Origin: Solen grandis
Taxonomy: Eukaryota > Mollusca > Bivalvia > Adapedonta > Solenidae
Direction of reading: 5' to 3'
NCBI GenBank assembly: GCA_021229015.1
Contig: CM037789.1
Span: forward strand, 25,824,256 to 25,888,255
DNA: 64,000 bases
The position numbers and the translations under genes are program-made. A model generated the notes under the pieces. It made no database searches, was not told the DNA's origin, and saw nothing but the letters and a program-made list of their open reading frames with translations. This document shows, in pieces, positions 48,911 to 59,243 of the stretch. The first letter of the stretch is position 1; each line of letters starts with the position of its first letter.

Positions 48911-49397
48911 CCCAGCGACTGAGCGGTTTGAGCATAAGCCTCAGGAGCAGGAGGTCATGGGTTCTATCCCGGAACACTACATCATATCACAGATGTTAAC
49001 CCTTTCCCTCACAGAGACACATGAAAGACTATGCGAACACATAAAACCAATCACCTGCAGTAACTCGCAGGCTGATCAGTTTATGCTGTTCTTGCTCCTC
49101 TGGTCTGTAATGAGGATTTACATTAAATTTGTAGGTTGAGTTTGGCTCTCTGCAGATCAGGCCTTATGTGGTACCTATTGAGTGCGTCAAAATGAGTCTA
49201 TATGAGGGAAAGGGTTAAATACAGTGCTGCTATCTCCCTGCTTGGCATCCCGGTTTTGGGATAATGTGACCGCGAGTAGTATCATGCCACATCATACCAT
49301 ATGATACCATAAAGCGTGATACTGCAGTGTGGCAGCTCTGTCCCACGTAAACATAGTCTCCAAATGACTGAAATACTGTTGATGGGACATTAAACCA
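48911..49397 (+). mobile_element. V-SINE-like element split by a MITE
   Basis: The head (48911-48990: GACTGAGCGGTTTGAGCATA, GGTTCTATCCCGG) and body (49236-49397: GATACTGCAGTGTGGCAGC, CTGAAATACTGTTGATGGGA) are separated by the TTAA MITE at 48996-49218. A separate reverse tail fragment lies at 48770-48815. Confidence 0.7.
48996..49218 (-). mobile_element. piggyBac-like MITE, copy 3, inserted in a SINE
   Basis: TTAA-flanked, with CCCTTTCCCTCA ends and the body reversed relative to 810-1032. It separates the head (48911-48990) and body (49236-49397) of a SINE. Confidence 0.75.
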
Positions 49398-52170
49398 ATT
49401 AAACCAAAAGGAATAGATGTAATAGGCAAATTAATGAATTTATTGAATAGATATATTGTAACAACCTTTCTTTTCACAGTGAGAGGAGGTAAAATGTAAA
49501 TAAAAGAAGAAAAAAAAACTCAGTTTAATCAAAAAAAAATGTTGTTCAATTTCAATCGATAATAAATCCACATTTTTTTTTAAAAAAACATACACAAATC
49601 TTAAAACAACTGCAAAACGGTAACTCATTCAACTTAGGCAGGAACAACCGTAGTATTCAATGTCAGATAATAACTTAATATATCAAGCTGATAAGATAAA
49701 CAAAATCTTTGAAGATCTTTGCTTTAACTTCAAAACTCTCATTTACACAATTTACTCACTGACAATAAAATTATACCAAAAACCAATATACCATTAAATC
49801 TTCAAGTATTGAGCTTCCAATGAGAAGGGAATAGTTAAAAAATTTATTTTACCCTATGATTTACTTGTAAGCTGATATGGATTTAAACTGGTTGAAATAC
49901 TCTCTATTGTAATACCTCCTTTATGGTAGCAGAATAGGAAATTCTTGCATTTTATCCTGATGTTTACACAGTTAAAAAGTGTCAGAATTACATGTGTAAG
50001 TTTGTGATTAAAATTTTAAACTACAGTAAGTAATCCAGAAAATGTTCTATAAAGATCTTGAATGTCTAAGTAGTACTTGAAATAAATGCAGTACGGGGAC
50101 AACGATAGTATAAGATATATATTGTATTATTATTTACAAAAAAATAAAAAATGCAGACTTATACAAAATATATGTTTATATACATACAGACATTCTAATC
50201 TCAGCTTATGTTAATTTTGATATGGTCCACCCATATTAAAGGAGTTTTTTAATTTAATTGAGAGACACTCTGATTTCCAAAAACTTACTGATAGTTATAG
50301 CTGCCCATTGTAATAAATGTATTCAGCAAAATGTATTATATGCTGATTACAAAATTAAATTAAAAATTGGTTAACCCTTTCCCTCATAAGACTCATTTTG
50401 ATGCACTCAATAGGTACCACATAAAGCTGATCTGCAGAAAACCACAGTTAAACCTTACCAAATTTAATTACAAAATCCTCATTTCCAGACCACTGAGGAG
50501 CAGCGAACAACATAAAACCTGATCAGCCTGCGAGTTACTCGCAGGCTGATCTGGTTTTATGTTGTTCGCATAGGTCATTTCATGGTTTCCTCTATGAGGG
50601 AAAGGGTTAACATTTGTTAAATCATACTATTTTTAATGAATATTAAATTAGTATTTAAAGTTAAGGGTAATATTCAATTGAGCGAAAAATTACATCTGTT
50701 CCCCTATATTTTAAATGCCCCTTTACATACATATACAAAGTAATGGATGACGAAATATATTAGTTAAAAATATGAAATACTTAAAAATACACTTGCTAAA
50801 ACATAAAGTATGGTAAATGGAACTACAAGCTGCCTCATCAATAAAAAATCCTCCTTGCTTACAAAGTCACCTCCCATAAGCTCCACTTCACATTATTCAA
50901 TCTCTTCTGCTTTTGATCATAACATCTCAGTCCCAAATTTTTCTCTCAATATTTCTATATCAAAAATACATATGGCTCAACATTACAACTTTCAACTAAT
51001 CTATGTTCTAAATAGTAAATACAGTCTTTCACTTTATAGCATGTTACTGAGTATCAATCAAAGTAAAAATTAAAAATTTAACTGAATAACCATTTTTTTA
51101 AAAATTTAACTTCATTTAAAATTCCCTTTAAAACTTCAACATCAATAGTGAGTTAAATCATATTAATATAACAACCTTCTGTTTACTAAGCACAACTTCA
51201 ATTAATTTGAGCATTTAATGATACAAACCAAAGAATGATACCTGAGTGAATTTCCATTCTCAAATCAAATCTTGCACTATAAGCAACAATTCTTCTTCAT
51301 ATGCTACATTGTGCTGATAAAAAATCAAAAATGACAAACTGTATGACACTTGAGAGCTTTCTGCCAGTCCCGATGAAGTCAAGCTATCAAGAAGTAACTG
51401 TAATTTGCCTTCATTCTTTTACACTTATCTCAATCAGCCTTGATTAACACATAACTGATTTCTATATTATATTAATTTATATAGTCTAAACTTTAAGAAC
51501 TGTGGGGGGTGGGCTTATAAACAATGCAATAGATTTTATTCTAGAAGGGGGTCAGAATATCCGACTAACAGAACACCTAGGAAAATATGCACAATAACAT
51601 CAAAAATGAACGTTTATACCATGTTCTCGTACGTAATGTTATTTACATTCTATTGTTTTATACATTTTTTCATGTTTGGTGGTATTTCTATAGTTTCTAC
51701 AGAATCTGCAGCAAGTTCCACTATATACAAACAAGCCCAAAGAGCATTTGATCTGTCCTTGGTTTGCAGGTTAAAGCTAATTTCACCCACTGTCTATAAT
51801 TTGCTGTTTCAAATAATCAATTCAGTATCTCAGCTTTAACAAATGCACAATTTAGGGACTCTCTCAATGGTGAAAAAATCTTTTCTTCTTACTTGGCTCA
51901 AAAATAATGCCAACCCTTAAAATGTTATTATCTGATCATTCTATGAAATGGCACTTTATAAATAACTTAAATAAAATAAGTGAAAAAAAATCTTAAAATT
52001 GTATTTATAAATCATGTGCAGAACTTAATAAAAATTACGTAAAAAACATTAACTACATTAGAGCAGCTTCCTGGTCAATGCGTTAAGTACAAAAATAACA
52101 GTAAATATTATTGTGTCAAAGACTATACTAATGTACATTGTGTCCTGCCTACCCAACCTAGAACTACATC
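49398..52170 (-). other. AT-rich region downstream of cenH3
   Basis: Apart from a MITE (50371-50610) no exon or repeat is recognised. The part nearest 52170 is expected to hold the cenH3 3' UTR; a minus-strand AATAAA lies at 51535-51540. Confidence 0.45.
50371..50610 (+). mobile_element. piggyBac-like MITE, copy 4, intact palindrome
   Basis: TTAA-flanked and full length. Its core palindrome is the most complete: AACCTGATCAGCCTGCGAG then TCGCAGGCTGATCTGGTT. Confidence 0.78.
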
Positions 52171-52332
52171 CTAACCCCAGAGGACCATCACAGGGGATAA
52201 GCTAGGGTGCATATATACCCCGTGGAGTCTCCGGGCCAGGTACATATCCTTTGGCATGATTGTTACCCGCTTAGCATGGATAGCACACATGTTGGTGTCT
52301 TCAAACAGGTGAGTCAAATATGCTTCTGCAGC
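52171..52332 (-). CDS. CENPA: cenH3/CENP-A last coding exon: alpha-2, alpha-3 and C-tail
   Basis: A strong acceptor (TTATTTTCAG) is followed by 53 codons and a TAG stop. The translation opens [14 protein letters not shown] and continues with [14 protein letters not shown] and LARRLHG. This is the H3-fold second half of helix 2, loop 2 and helix 3. AAEAYL and THLFED resemble CENP-A (canonical H3 has C/S in place of the second A, and VGLFED). The [14 protein letters not shown] block remains H3-like, unlike human CENP-A. After LARRLHG there are 16 more residues, rich in hydrophobics and proline, instead of RGERA or the vertebrate LEEGLG tail. A GTATAT just after CACGGG could instead be a donor to a further exon. 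A possible poly(A) signal on this strand is at 51535-51540. Confidence 0.9.
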   Translation of the reverse strand, partial: AAEAYLTHLFEDTNMCAIHAKRVTIMPKDMYLARRLHGVYMHPSLSPVMVLWG

Positions 52333-52536
52333 CTGAAAATAAGACATTTAAAGTGACAAAGTTAACATGAATGTTCCATGGAATGTGTGCAACCTACTGA
52401 AGTGTGACATAAGGACAGACTAGAGAGAAGTGATCCTCGTGTGTCACCTCTGGATCAGAGAAGTGGTGGAAACTAGGGCCCATTTGACATAACTTAAAAA
52501 AATCTCTTTGATCTGTAATGAGTTTGTATAATCTAA

Positions 52537-53840
52537 AACAAGAGGGCCATGATGGCCCTGAATCGCTCACCTGAGTACCATTGCTTCAACTGATGTCAAG
52601 GTTTTTAAACAGACAAGGATTCTGATATAACTTAATCTAAAACATTTTACCCCTGACAATACTACACACCAAATATCTAAGCAATGGGCCATATGGTTTC
52701 AAATTGGGGGGTTTATCACCGTAGGGCCAAGACTTTGAAAATCTTTGTAATGAACCATTAGATGCTACTACATACCAAAAATCTTAGCTCTAGGCCTTAT
52801 TGATTCATAGAAGAAGATTTTTTAAGATTTTCCTATTTAACTCTATGTAAAACAAGTGACCCTTGGTGTGGGGTCATTTATCACCATAGGGCTATGATTT
52901 GTACAATCTTGGTAGTGGCCCATAAGATGATGCTACATACTAAATATCTAAGCTCTAGGCCTTATGGATTCATAGAAGAAGATTTTTTAAGATTTTCCTA
53001 TATAACTCTGTGTAAAACAAGTGACCCCTGGTGGGGGGTCATTTATCACCATAAGCTATGATTTGTACAATCTTGGTAGTGGCCCATAAGATGATGCTAC
53101 ATACCAAATATCTAAGCTCTAGGCCTTATGGATTCATAGAAGAAGATTTTTTAAGATTTTCCTATATAACTCTATGTAAAACAAGTGACCCCTGGTGCGG
53201 GGTCATTTATCACCATAGGGCTATGATTTGTACAATCTTGGTAGTGGCCCATAAGATGATGCTTCATACCAAATATCTAAGCTCTAGGCCTTATGCATTC
53301 ATGGAAGAAGATTTTTTAAGATTTTCCTATATAACTCTATGTAAAACAAGTGACCCCTGGTGCGGGGTCATTTATCACCATAGGGCTATGATTTGTACAA
53401 TCTTGGTAGTGGCCCATAAGATGATGCTTCATACCAAATATCTAAAGGCTAGGCCTTGTGGTTTCGGAGAAGAAGATTTTTTAATTTTTCCTAAACCCCG
53501 GGGTTTTGGGTCATAATTTGTAAACCTACCAAAAATCAAAAGGCTAGGCCTTGTGGTTTCAGAGAAGAAGATTTTTTAAATTTTCATTTTTAAAATCTAT
53601 TTTTAGCTCCTGTGACCTAATTATGCGATGGACCAGAACCATTTATACAACTTTAGTAGAGCTTCATCCAAGGAACATTCCTGCAAAATATTTTTCAAAT
53701 TGGCCAAGCCGTTTAGGAGGAGATGTTGTTTGAAGCAATTGTTGACGCCGCACGCACGCACGCACGCACGGACGACGGACGCCGGACAAAAGGCGATCAG
53801 AAAAGCTCACCTTGAGCACGTTGTGCTCATGTGAGCTAAA
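52537..53840 (+). mobile_element. tandem-bodied repeat element, same family, in cenH3 3' flank/intron 2
   Basis: Begins CAAGAGGGCCATGATGGCCC and ends in a hairpin and GAGCTAA. It contains about four 165-bp units, and because 165 is a multiple of three one frame stays open through several of them. It lies about 200 bp on the intron side of the last cenH3 exon. The GC-rich ACGCACGC/GGACGAC tract near the right end is typical of this family. Confidence 0.7.
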
Positions 53841-54330
53841 AATGGGACAACATTTTTACGACTATGTTCAAATTTGTTTGTACAAAGTTTAGTGAAATGG
53901 GCAACTGGTTTCTAAAACAAAATCAAAATAATCAACAACCAAACCCATTAGATAATCAATCAATAGAGATCTGAAGCAATTTCATTTTTTAAAGTTGATA
54001 TGTTAAACAATCCATTCCCTTATTATGTGAAATTTAGAGTTACTTTTACACACAAACTAGAATTACTTAACTTTGTATAACAAGGATATAACTAGAGTTT
54101 TCACTTATTTAGACGTAAATTACCCCTTCAATGCGTTCATATTGTTCAAAGGGCATATCATAATAAGGAATCCCATGTATAAAGCTAACAAATCCACAAA
54201 CTGATGAATATATACATCAACAGACAGACATCTTCATGCATTACATATCTACAAAATGTACTAAGACTACTCAGTTTGAGTGAACCCATGGCATACCATA
54301 TCAAGAGCAGCTGGGCACAAAAGATTCCTG

Positions 54331-54640
54331 TTGTTTATTGGGTTTAACATCCCACCGACAGTATTTCAGTCATTTTGGAGATGATGTCTACTTGAGACAG
54401 ATATAAGCTGCCATACTATAGTATCATGTCGTAGAGAAATGGCATGATACCACACCCAGTCACATTATCCTGACACCAGGAAAACCAGTCAGGGAACTAC
54501 CCTTATATGCTGAACACCAAGCAAGGAAGCTATACTAGTACCATTTTTAATGACTTTGGTATGCTGCGACCAGGGATCAAACCCAAGACCTCACCAATCT
54601 GGAGCGGATGCTCTAACCACCCGGCCAATGGGATCAGTAA
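54331..54640 (-). mobile_element. V-SINE-like element, reverse, full length, in cenH3 intron
   Basis: Complete from GTTTAACATCCCACCGACAG to the head (GGGATCAAACCCAAGACCT, GATGCTCTAACCACCCGGCC). Lies 140 bp below the cenH3 loop-1 exon. Confidence 0.78.
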
Positions 54641-54779
54641 AGATTCCTGTCCAAGGGTCATCAGTCAGACTGACAGACACGATTTCAATATAGCGGTTAC
54701 AGCCCCCATATTCTAAGATGCATCTGGAGTATAATGAGCGCAAATGTGTTTTTGTGGTGGGGGTTTGCCCATTACATAC

Positions 54780-54857
54780 CTCTTGCAAAGCTTGCAATGC
54801 ATGTGCAGTCCAGTAATGTTGCTGATTTGGGTACAACTCCATAGCAATCTCTCGAAC
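54780..54857 (-). CDS. CENPA: cenH3/CENP-A exon: loop 1 and alpha-2 start (CATD region)
   Basis: The exon is 78 nt, 26 codons, phase 0 at both ends, bounded by TTCCAG and GTATGT. It encodes VREIAMELYPNQ, then QHYWTAHALQALQE. From REI to the ALQEA motif this region is two residues longer than in canonical H3 and the same length as in human CENP-A. A tryptophan opens helix 2 where canonical H3 has no aromatic residue. Loop 1 plus helix 2 form the CENP-A targeting domain, which in known CENP-A proteins is bound by the chaperone HJURP/Scm3 and directs deposition at centromeres. The following intron (2447 bp) holds a reverse-oriented SINE and a tandem-bodied repeat; the preceding one (2767 bp) holds two repeats of another family. 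Confidence 0.92.
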
Positions 54858-55389
54858 CTGGAACATAAAAATATCATGTCTTTCTTCAATGACACTTGAA
54901 ATATTTGTTAAGTTTTACAATACATTTGACTTAATAGCTTCTAAGTCACTTAAGAATTCACATTTTCAAAAACACATTTATGAAAAGCTTTTTAAAAGAG
55001 CATATTATTAAAACAACTTTTAATCACAATCTCAGAAACAGCTGCTGCTCTCTTGAGAAACTAAAGCATCTGTCTCTCATACTAGGTTCACACAGGGGTT
55101 TATTATCACTCGCACTGCCTAACCCTTCCAAAATTTGAGACAGTAAAATCAAGAAAATTACACAGAATGGTTCTGATATTTTACAACCCTGTTCACACCA
55201 TCATGAAGCCACACTCCTCTTACCGTTCGTTTGTCTTTTTCAGTCCAAAATTCAAAAATTATATTACAAATATTTTCGTATTTTGGCAAGGTTGTGTGAA
55301 AAATATATTTGTTTTGAACTGTTACTTGAGTCATGTGGTCATACCATTTGCGGACCATATGGAAGATTGGTTCAAACCAAATATGTTAT

Positions 55390-55441
55390 CAACACTAAAT
55401 AAAGACTTTACTTACTTACTTACTTACTTACTTGCTTACTA
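55390..55441 (+). repeat. possible LINE 3' end with (TTAC)n tail
   Basis: AACACTAAATAAAGACTTTA runs directly into six or more TTAC units. An AATAAA near a short-unit microsatellite is how several LINE clades end. No reverse transcriptase sequence was recognised upstream. Confidence 0.4.
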
Positions 55442-55659
55442 TACCATCATACTTCAAAGATGCCACTGTGGCCTATGTGACAAAAGTGAGACAAACGGTA
55501 AGACACTTGCAGTTCATATTTCATAAAAATATGGAACTTAACCCTGCGCTCAGCTTTGCCTCACTTGGGTAAAAATAAAAATTCAATATTATTTTTAAAA
55601 AAAATGAACCATAATAATACAAAACATAATGGTATATAAATCAGACAAGCTGTTTTGGA

Positions 55660-56348
55660 GATGAAGACCTGACAAGATTCTCCCTGTGAAAATCATATAT
55701 ACAAAATTTAAGGAGCCATATAACTACACCATATGTCAATGGAGTACAATGTGTTAACAATAGGCCCAACTAGGTTTCATATAGATTTTTTTGTTATGTA
55801 TTTGTCACAAAGGGGGTCATAATTTTTAATTTATTCCATCAAGTGTTATCTTCCTTTATAATATGATACCCCTAAATGTACTAAAGATGTTTCAAATCAA
55901 TCCCATGCCTGGATACTGAGATATTAGCATGAAAGTACATTGCATGCAAAACTTTAACAAAAATTTCTAAGTTAAAAAGGGGCAATAATTTTTAACATAT
56001 TCTATCAAGAGTTATCTACCATGAAAGTGTGATACCCCTAAACATATTAAAGATGTTTCAAATCAATCGCATGCTTGATACTGAGATATAAGCATGTGAG
56101 TATCTTGCATGCAAAACTTTTTCTAAGTTAAAAAGGGGCCATAATTTGTAATATATTCCATCAAGAGTTATCTACCTTGGTTGTATGATGCCCCTTAACA
56201 TATTCATAAATTTTCAAGTCAATACCATAAATGGTTATTGAGATATAAGGTTGACAGTAACTTGCACGCAAAACTTTAACCAAAAGCTGCAACGCCAACG
56301 CCACAGTGACTACAATAGCTCTCATATTCTTTGAATAGTCGAGCTAAA
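55660..56348 (+). mobile_element. left-truncated copy of the same tandem-bodied repeat
   Basis: Shares the units with AAAAAGGGGC(C)ATAATTT and the right terminus TTGAATAGTCGAGCTAAAAA with 56631-57592, but has no recognisable CAAGAGCTG start. It lies in the same cenH3 intron. Confidence 0.55.
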
Positions 56349-56630
56349 AAACTGGCAATGTTTGAAAGACTCTTCTACAGAGGCAGTTTATAAACAGCAA
56401 TTGTTGATAAACAGATCAATATCATATATATCTTTTGCATTCATATATTGGCCCTTAATTATTTTCAAGCTCTTTTTTTCCAGGGAGGAGGGGAAATATG
56501 GGTCATCTACCCAAAACAGCAATTACTTTAACTAGCACGGAGATGATGGAATAGCTATACCCACCAAATATTGCTTTGTCATAGGCCATTTCACCAACAA
56601 GTCCCTGCACGCAATCATTAGATAATTATA

Positions 56631-57592
56631 ACAAGAGCTGTCAGAGGACAGCACGCTCGAATATTCAAAATGCTTGTTGGTAAATCAAATGAAATCTATT
56701 TCAATTCTTGCCCTTCACATACCCTGTTTATAATAATAGTCAAAAATGATATCTTGATAGTCTGATACCCCTTAATATATTTATGATGTCTAAAATCAAT
56801 CCCATGCCATAGTTCCTGAGACATAAGCATAATAACACTGTGCATGCAAAACTTTAACCAAAAATCAGGACTAGAAAAGGGCCATAATTCGCATAAAATT
56901 CAGTCCAAAAGTTATCCTCCTTGGTTTTCTGATGCCCCTGAAGACACTCCTTAACTTTCTAGTCAATTCCACAAGCAATTTCTGAGATATAAGCTGGATA
57001 GTACCTTGCATGCAAAACTTTAACCAAAATTCTAAGTTAAAAAAGGGGCCATAACTAGTAATATATTCCATCAAGAGTTATCTACCATAAAAGTATGATA
57101 CCCCCAAACATATTAAAGATGTTTCAAACCAATTGCATACCTGGATACTGAGATATTAGCATGAAAATACCTTGCATGCAAAACTTTAACAAACATTTCT
57201 AAGTTAAAAAGGGGCATTAATTTGTAACATATTCTATCAAAAGTTATCTACTATGAAAGTATGATACCCCTTAACACATTAAAGATGTTTAAAATCAATC
57301 TCATGCCTGGATACTGAGATATAAGCATGAGAGTATCTTGCATGCAAAACTTTAACCAAAATTTCTAAGTTAAAAAGGGGCCATAATTTATAATATATTC
57401 AGTCAAGAGTTATCTACCTTGGTTGTCTGATGCCCCTGAACATATTTATAAACTTTCAAGTCAATACCATAAGTGGTTATTGAGATATAAGGTTGATATT
57501 AACTTGCATGCAAAACTTTAACCAAAAGCTGCAATTACAACACCATGGCGACTAATAGCTCTCATATTCTTCAAATAGTCAAGCTAAAAATA
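56631..57592 (+). mobile_element. tandem-bodied repeat with CAAGAGCTGTCAGAGGACAG start, in cenH3 intron
   Basis: The left end has CAAGAGCTGTCAGAGGACAG and GCTCGAATATTC; the right end has GAATAGTC.AGCTAAAAA, giving short terminal inverted repeats. The body is repeated units of roughly 150-170 bp with the landmark AAAAAGGGGCCATAA. A related left-truncated copy precedes it at 55660-56348. Confidence 0.65.
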
Positions 57593-57624
57593 AAAAGGAT
57601 AACATAAAGGTTTCATTTTCTCAC

Positions 57625-57746
57625 CAATCTGGCAAATGGAAGTTTCCGCAGAAGCAAATCCGTTGATTTCTGATACTTCCTTATTTCTAATAATGCTTTA
57701 GTTCCTGGCCGAAAACGTCTCCGTTTTCGTGTGACCGTGTCATTTC
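57625..57746 (-). CDS. CENPA: cenH3/CENP-A exon: end of N-tail, alpha-N and start of alpha-1
   Basis: This exon has a strong acceptor (pyrimidine-rich tract ending TTACAG) and a GTGAG donor. It is 122 nt long: two bases completing a split codon plus 40 codons. The translation has a basic stretch (RKRRR), then [18 protein letters not shown], then [11 protein letters not shown]. This matches the alpha-N/alpha-1 start of the histone H3 family (RYRPGT...EIRRYQKST...RKLPF.RL in canonical H3). The intron before it is phase 1, so at least one upstream exon with the tail is expected; I could not recognise it up to 64000. The exon joins in phase 0 to 54780-54857. Only the three exons together distinguish CENP-A from canonical H3. 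Introns also argue against a replication-dependent H3 gene, which is normally intronless. Confidence 0.9.
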
Positions 57747-57982
57747 CTGTAAGAAAAATTAGCTCAATGCTTCAAGTATCTGTGACATGGGTGTTTTCTG
57801 TAAAATAGACCACTGTATGGAAAACACCAACAACAAACAATTTGAACATGATTGGTATAAAAAGACTTGTTCAACCTTAAATCATTATTATCACACATTT
57901 TCAATTTCAATGTGCTTGTCATTAAAAATTTTAGCAAATCATAAAGATCATATCCAATTTCAGAAGTTGGCTGGGATGTAAG

Positions 57983-58779
57983 TGTAATGTTCTCCACATG
58001 TGGGTATGTGGTTATTAATATACACTTAGATCCTTGTATAAAGGAATAAGTCTGTACCCAAAGACGGGATGGTTTTTTTGTACATTTATTATACACTAAC
58101 TATAAACACAGCATACTTGATTCATACACACATTCTAACTTCTCTAAGATCTAACAGTCTAGTCCGTGAAGGTTTCATGCCTTGATGCTGGCCACGCTAG
58201 TAGGCGGGGCTTATCAGGAGTAGCACCACTGGTCACTACAGTAAGAAACATTATGCAAAGGTGACAGAAATGACTTAATATTCTAGACTAAAACTGAGTA
58301 TATTTCTAATTAATCTGAAAATAATTGAACATTTAGCTTAAGTTAACTGCTACATATACAAATGTATATTGAACATAATAGAATGATCAATTCTTACAGC
58401 AATAAAAACATACAAATTATCATTAATAAATTTGTGATCAGCGATTCAGATTGATGTCTGCCATCTGCAAATTGACGATAAAAATTTTGAATTTCAAATT
58501 CTTATTTTAGCAGTTAAGACATAAAGGCTGATCAAAATTTCATTTACCAAACAAATTGTTGATAATAACTTAGCACAGAGGGAGAAAGAAATGAACCTAA
58601 CAGAAAATTTCAACCTGTGAGTTTGTCAAAATATAAATGGCTCAGGTATGATGCATTAATAAAGTTGGAGTGATTTGTGACCTTAATTTAGATAGCTGAA
58701 AGAGATCAGTTTGACAGTGACCCAGGGGTTTACTTAAGGATCTGACTTTCACTTGTCCAGGGAGCAAGTTACTTTCACA
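57983..58779 (-). repeat. 3' LTR of the deleted Gypsy-type element
   Basis: Nearly identical in its first 420 bases to 59244-59666, and then, after the insertion in the other copy, to 61326-61707. Read on the minus strand it begins TG and ends in ACATTACA. The outer end is approximate because the two copies differ over the last dozen bases. It ends 236 bp upstream of the recognised cenH3 exon, inside its 5' intron. Confidence 0.75.
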
Positions 58780-58824
58780 ATTCCCAATTTTGAGCCCTTT
58801 GTTTAAGTCTTGTAGCAAACTGGT

Positions 58825-59148
58825 CTATTGACTCTTCGTGCCTTGAGACATATTTCTAAACTCATACCTCTCGAATTCTTTATTTTTCCTTGGGTTAAAA
58901 TATGCCGTGAGAGCATCTTTAACATCATCGTAATTGCTGTCGCTTTCCTCAAGGTTTAGAGTCATATAAATGTCGAATACTTCGTCTCCAGAGTAATGCA
59001 GTAACAGCGCTTTTCTTCGTTTTTTCGATTCAGTGTTCATAGCAACAAACAAGTTTTCCATCTTTGTTAAATATCTCCTCCATCTTAAGCCTACAGATGT
59101 CTCCTCTCCAAGAATATTGAATTTGGGAAATTCTGATATTCCTGACAT
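58825..59148 (-). CDS. truncated Gag-like ORF of a Ty3/Gypsy-type LTR element
   Basis: The 107-codon ORF begins with ATG 81 bases inside the proposed primer-binding site. It encodes a Gag-like helical segment (W.RYL.KMENLFVAMN, then KRRKALLLHYSGDEVF). The pattern of a tryptophan followed by an amphipathic helix and an ALLLHYSGDE-type turn is typical of Ty3/Gypsy retrotransposon gag. It stops at 58825 after an apparent one-base shift, beyond which open sequence continues in another frame. No nucleocapsid zinc knuckle, protease, RT or integrase is present. The element is a deletion relic. Confidence 0.7.
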   Translation of the reverse strand: MSGISEFPKFNILGEETSVGLRWRRYLTKMENLFVAMNTESKKRRKALLLHYSGDEVFDIYMTLNLEESDSNYDDVKDALTAYFNPRKNKEFERYEFRNMSQGTKSQ

Positions 59149-59228
59149 GTTTTATGTATTTAATAATTCCAAAATTTCACGATAAGTTTCCCAATTGAAT
59201 AATTCCAAAACTTCATTAATGAAAAATG

Positions 59229-59241
59229 ATCCTCGTCGCCA
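59229..59241 (-). other. putative tRNA primer-binding site of the LTR element
   Basis: TGGCGACGAGGAT on the minus strand lies two bases inside the 5' LTR end and starts with the TGG complementary to a tRNA CCA end. Position and start support the call; the tRNA was not identified. Confidence 0.55.
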
Positions 59242-59243
59242 GT

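Noticed and set aside
53058..53516. 152-codon protein with three 55-residue repeats
   Set aside because: It is the 165-bp tandem unit of a dispersed repeat read in a frame that stays open because 165 is divisible by three; related copies elsewhere have stops.
52171..57746. Canonical histone H3 or H3.3 gene
   Set aside because: Loop 1 is two residues longer, helix 2 begins with W, and [12 protein letters not shown] differ from canonical H3; canonical replication-dependent H3 genes are also intronless.
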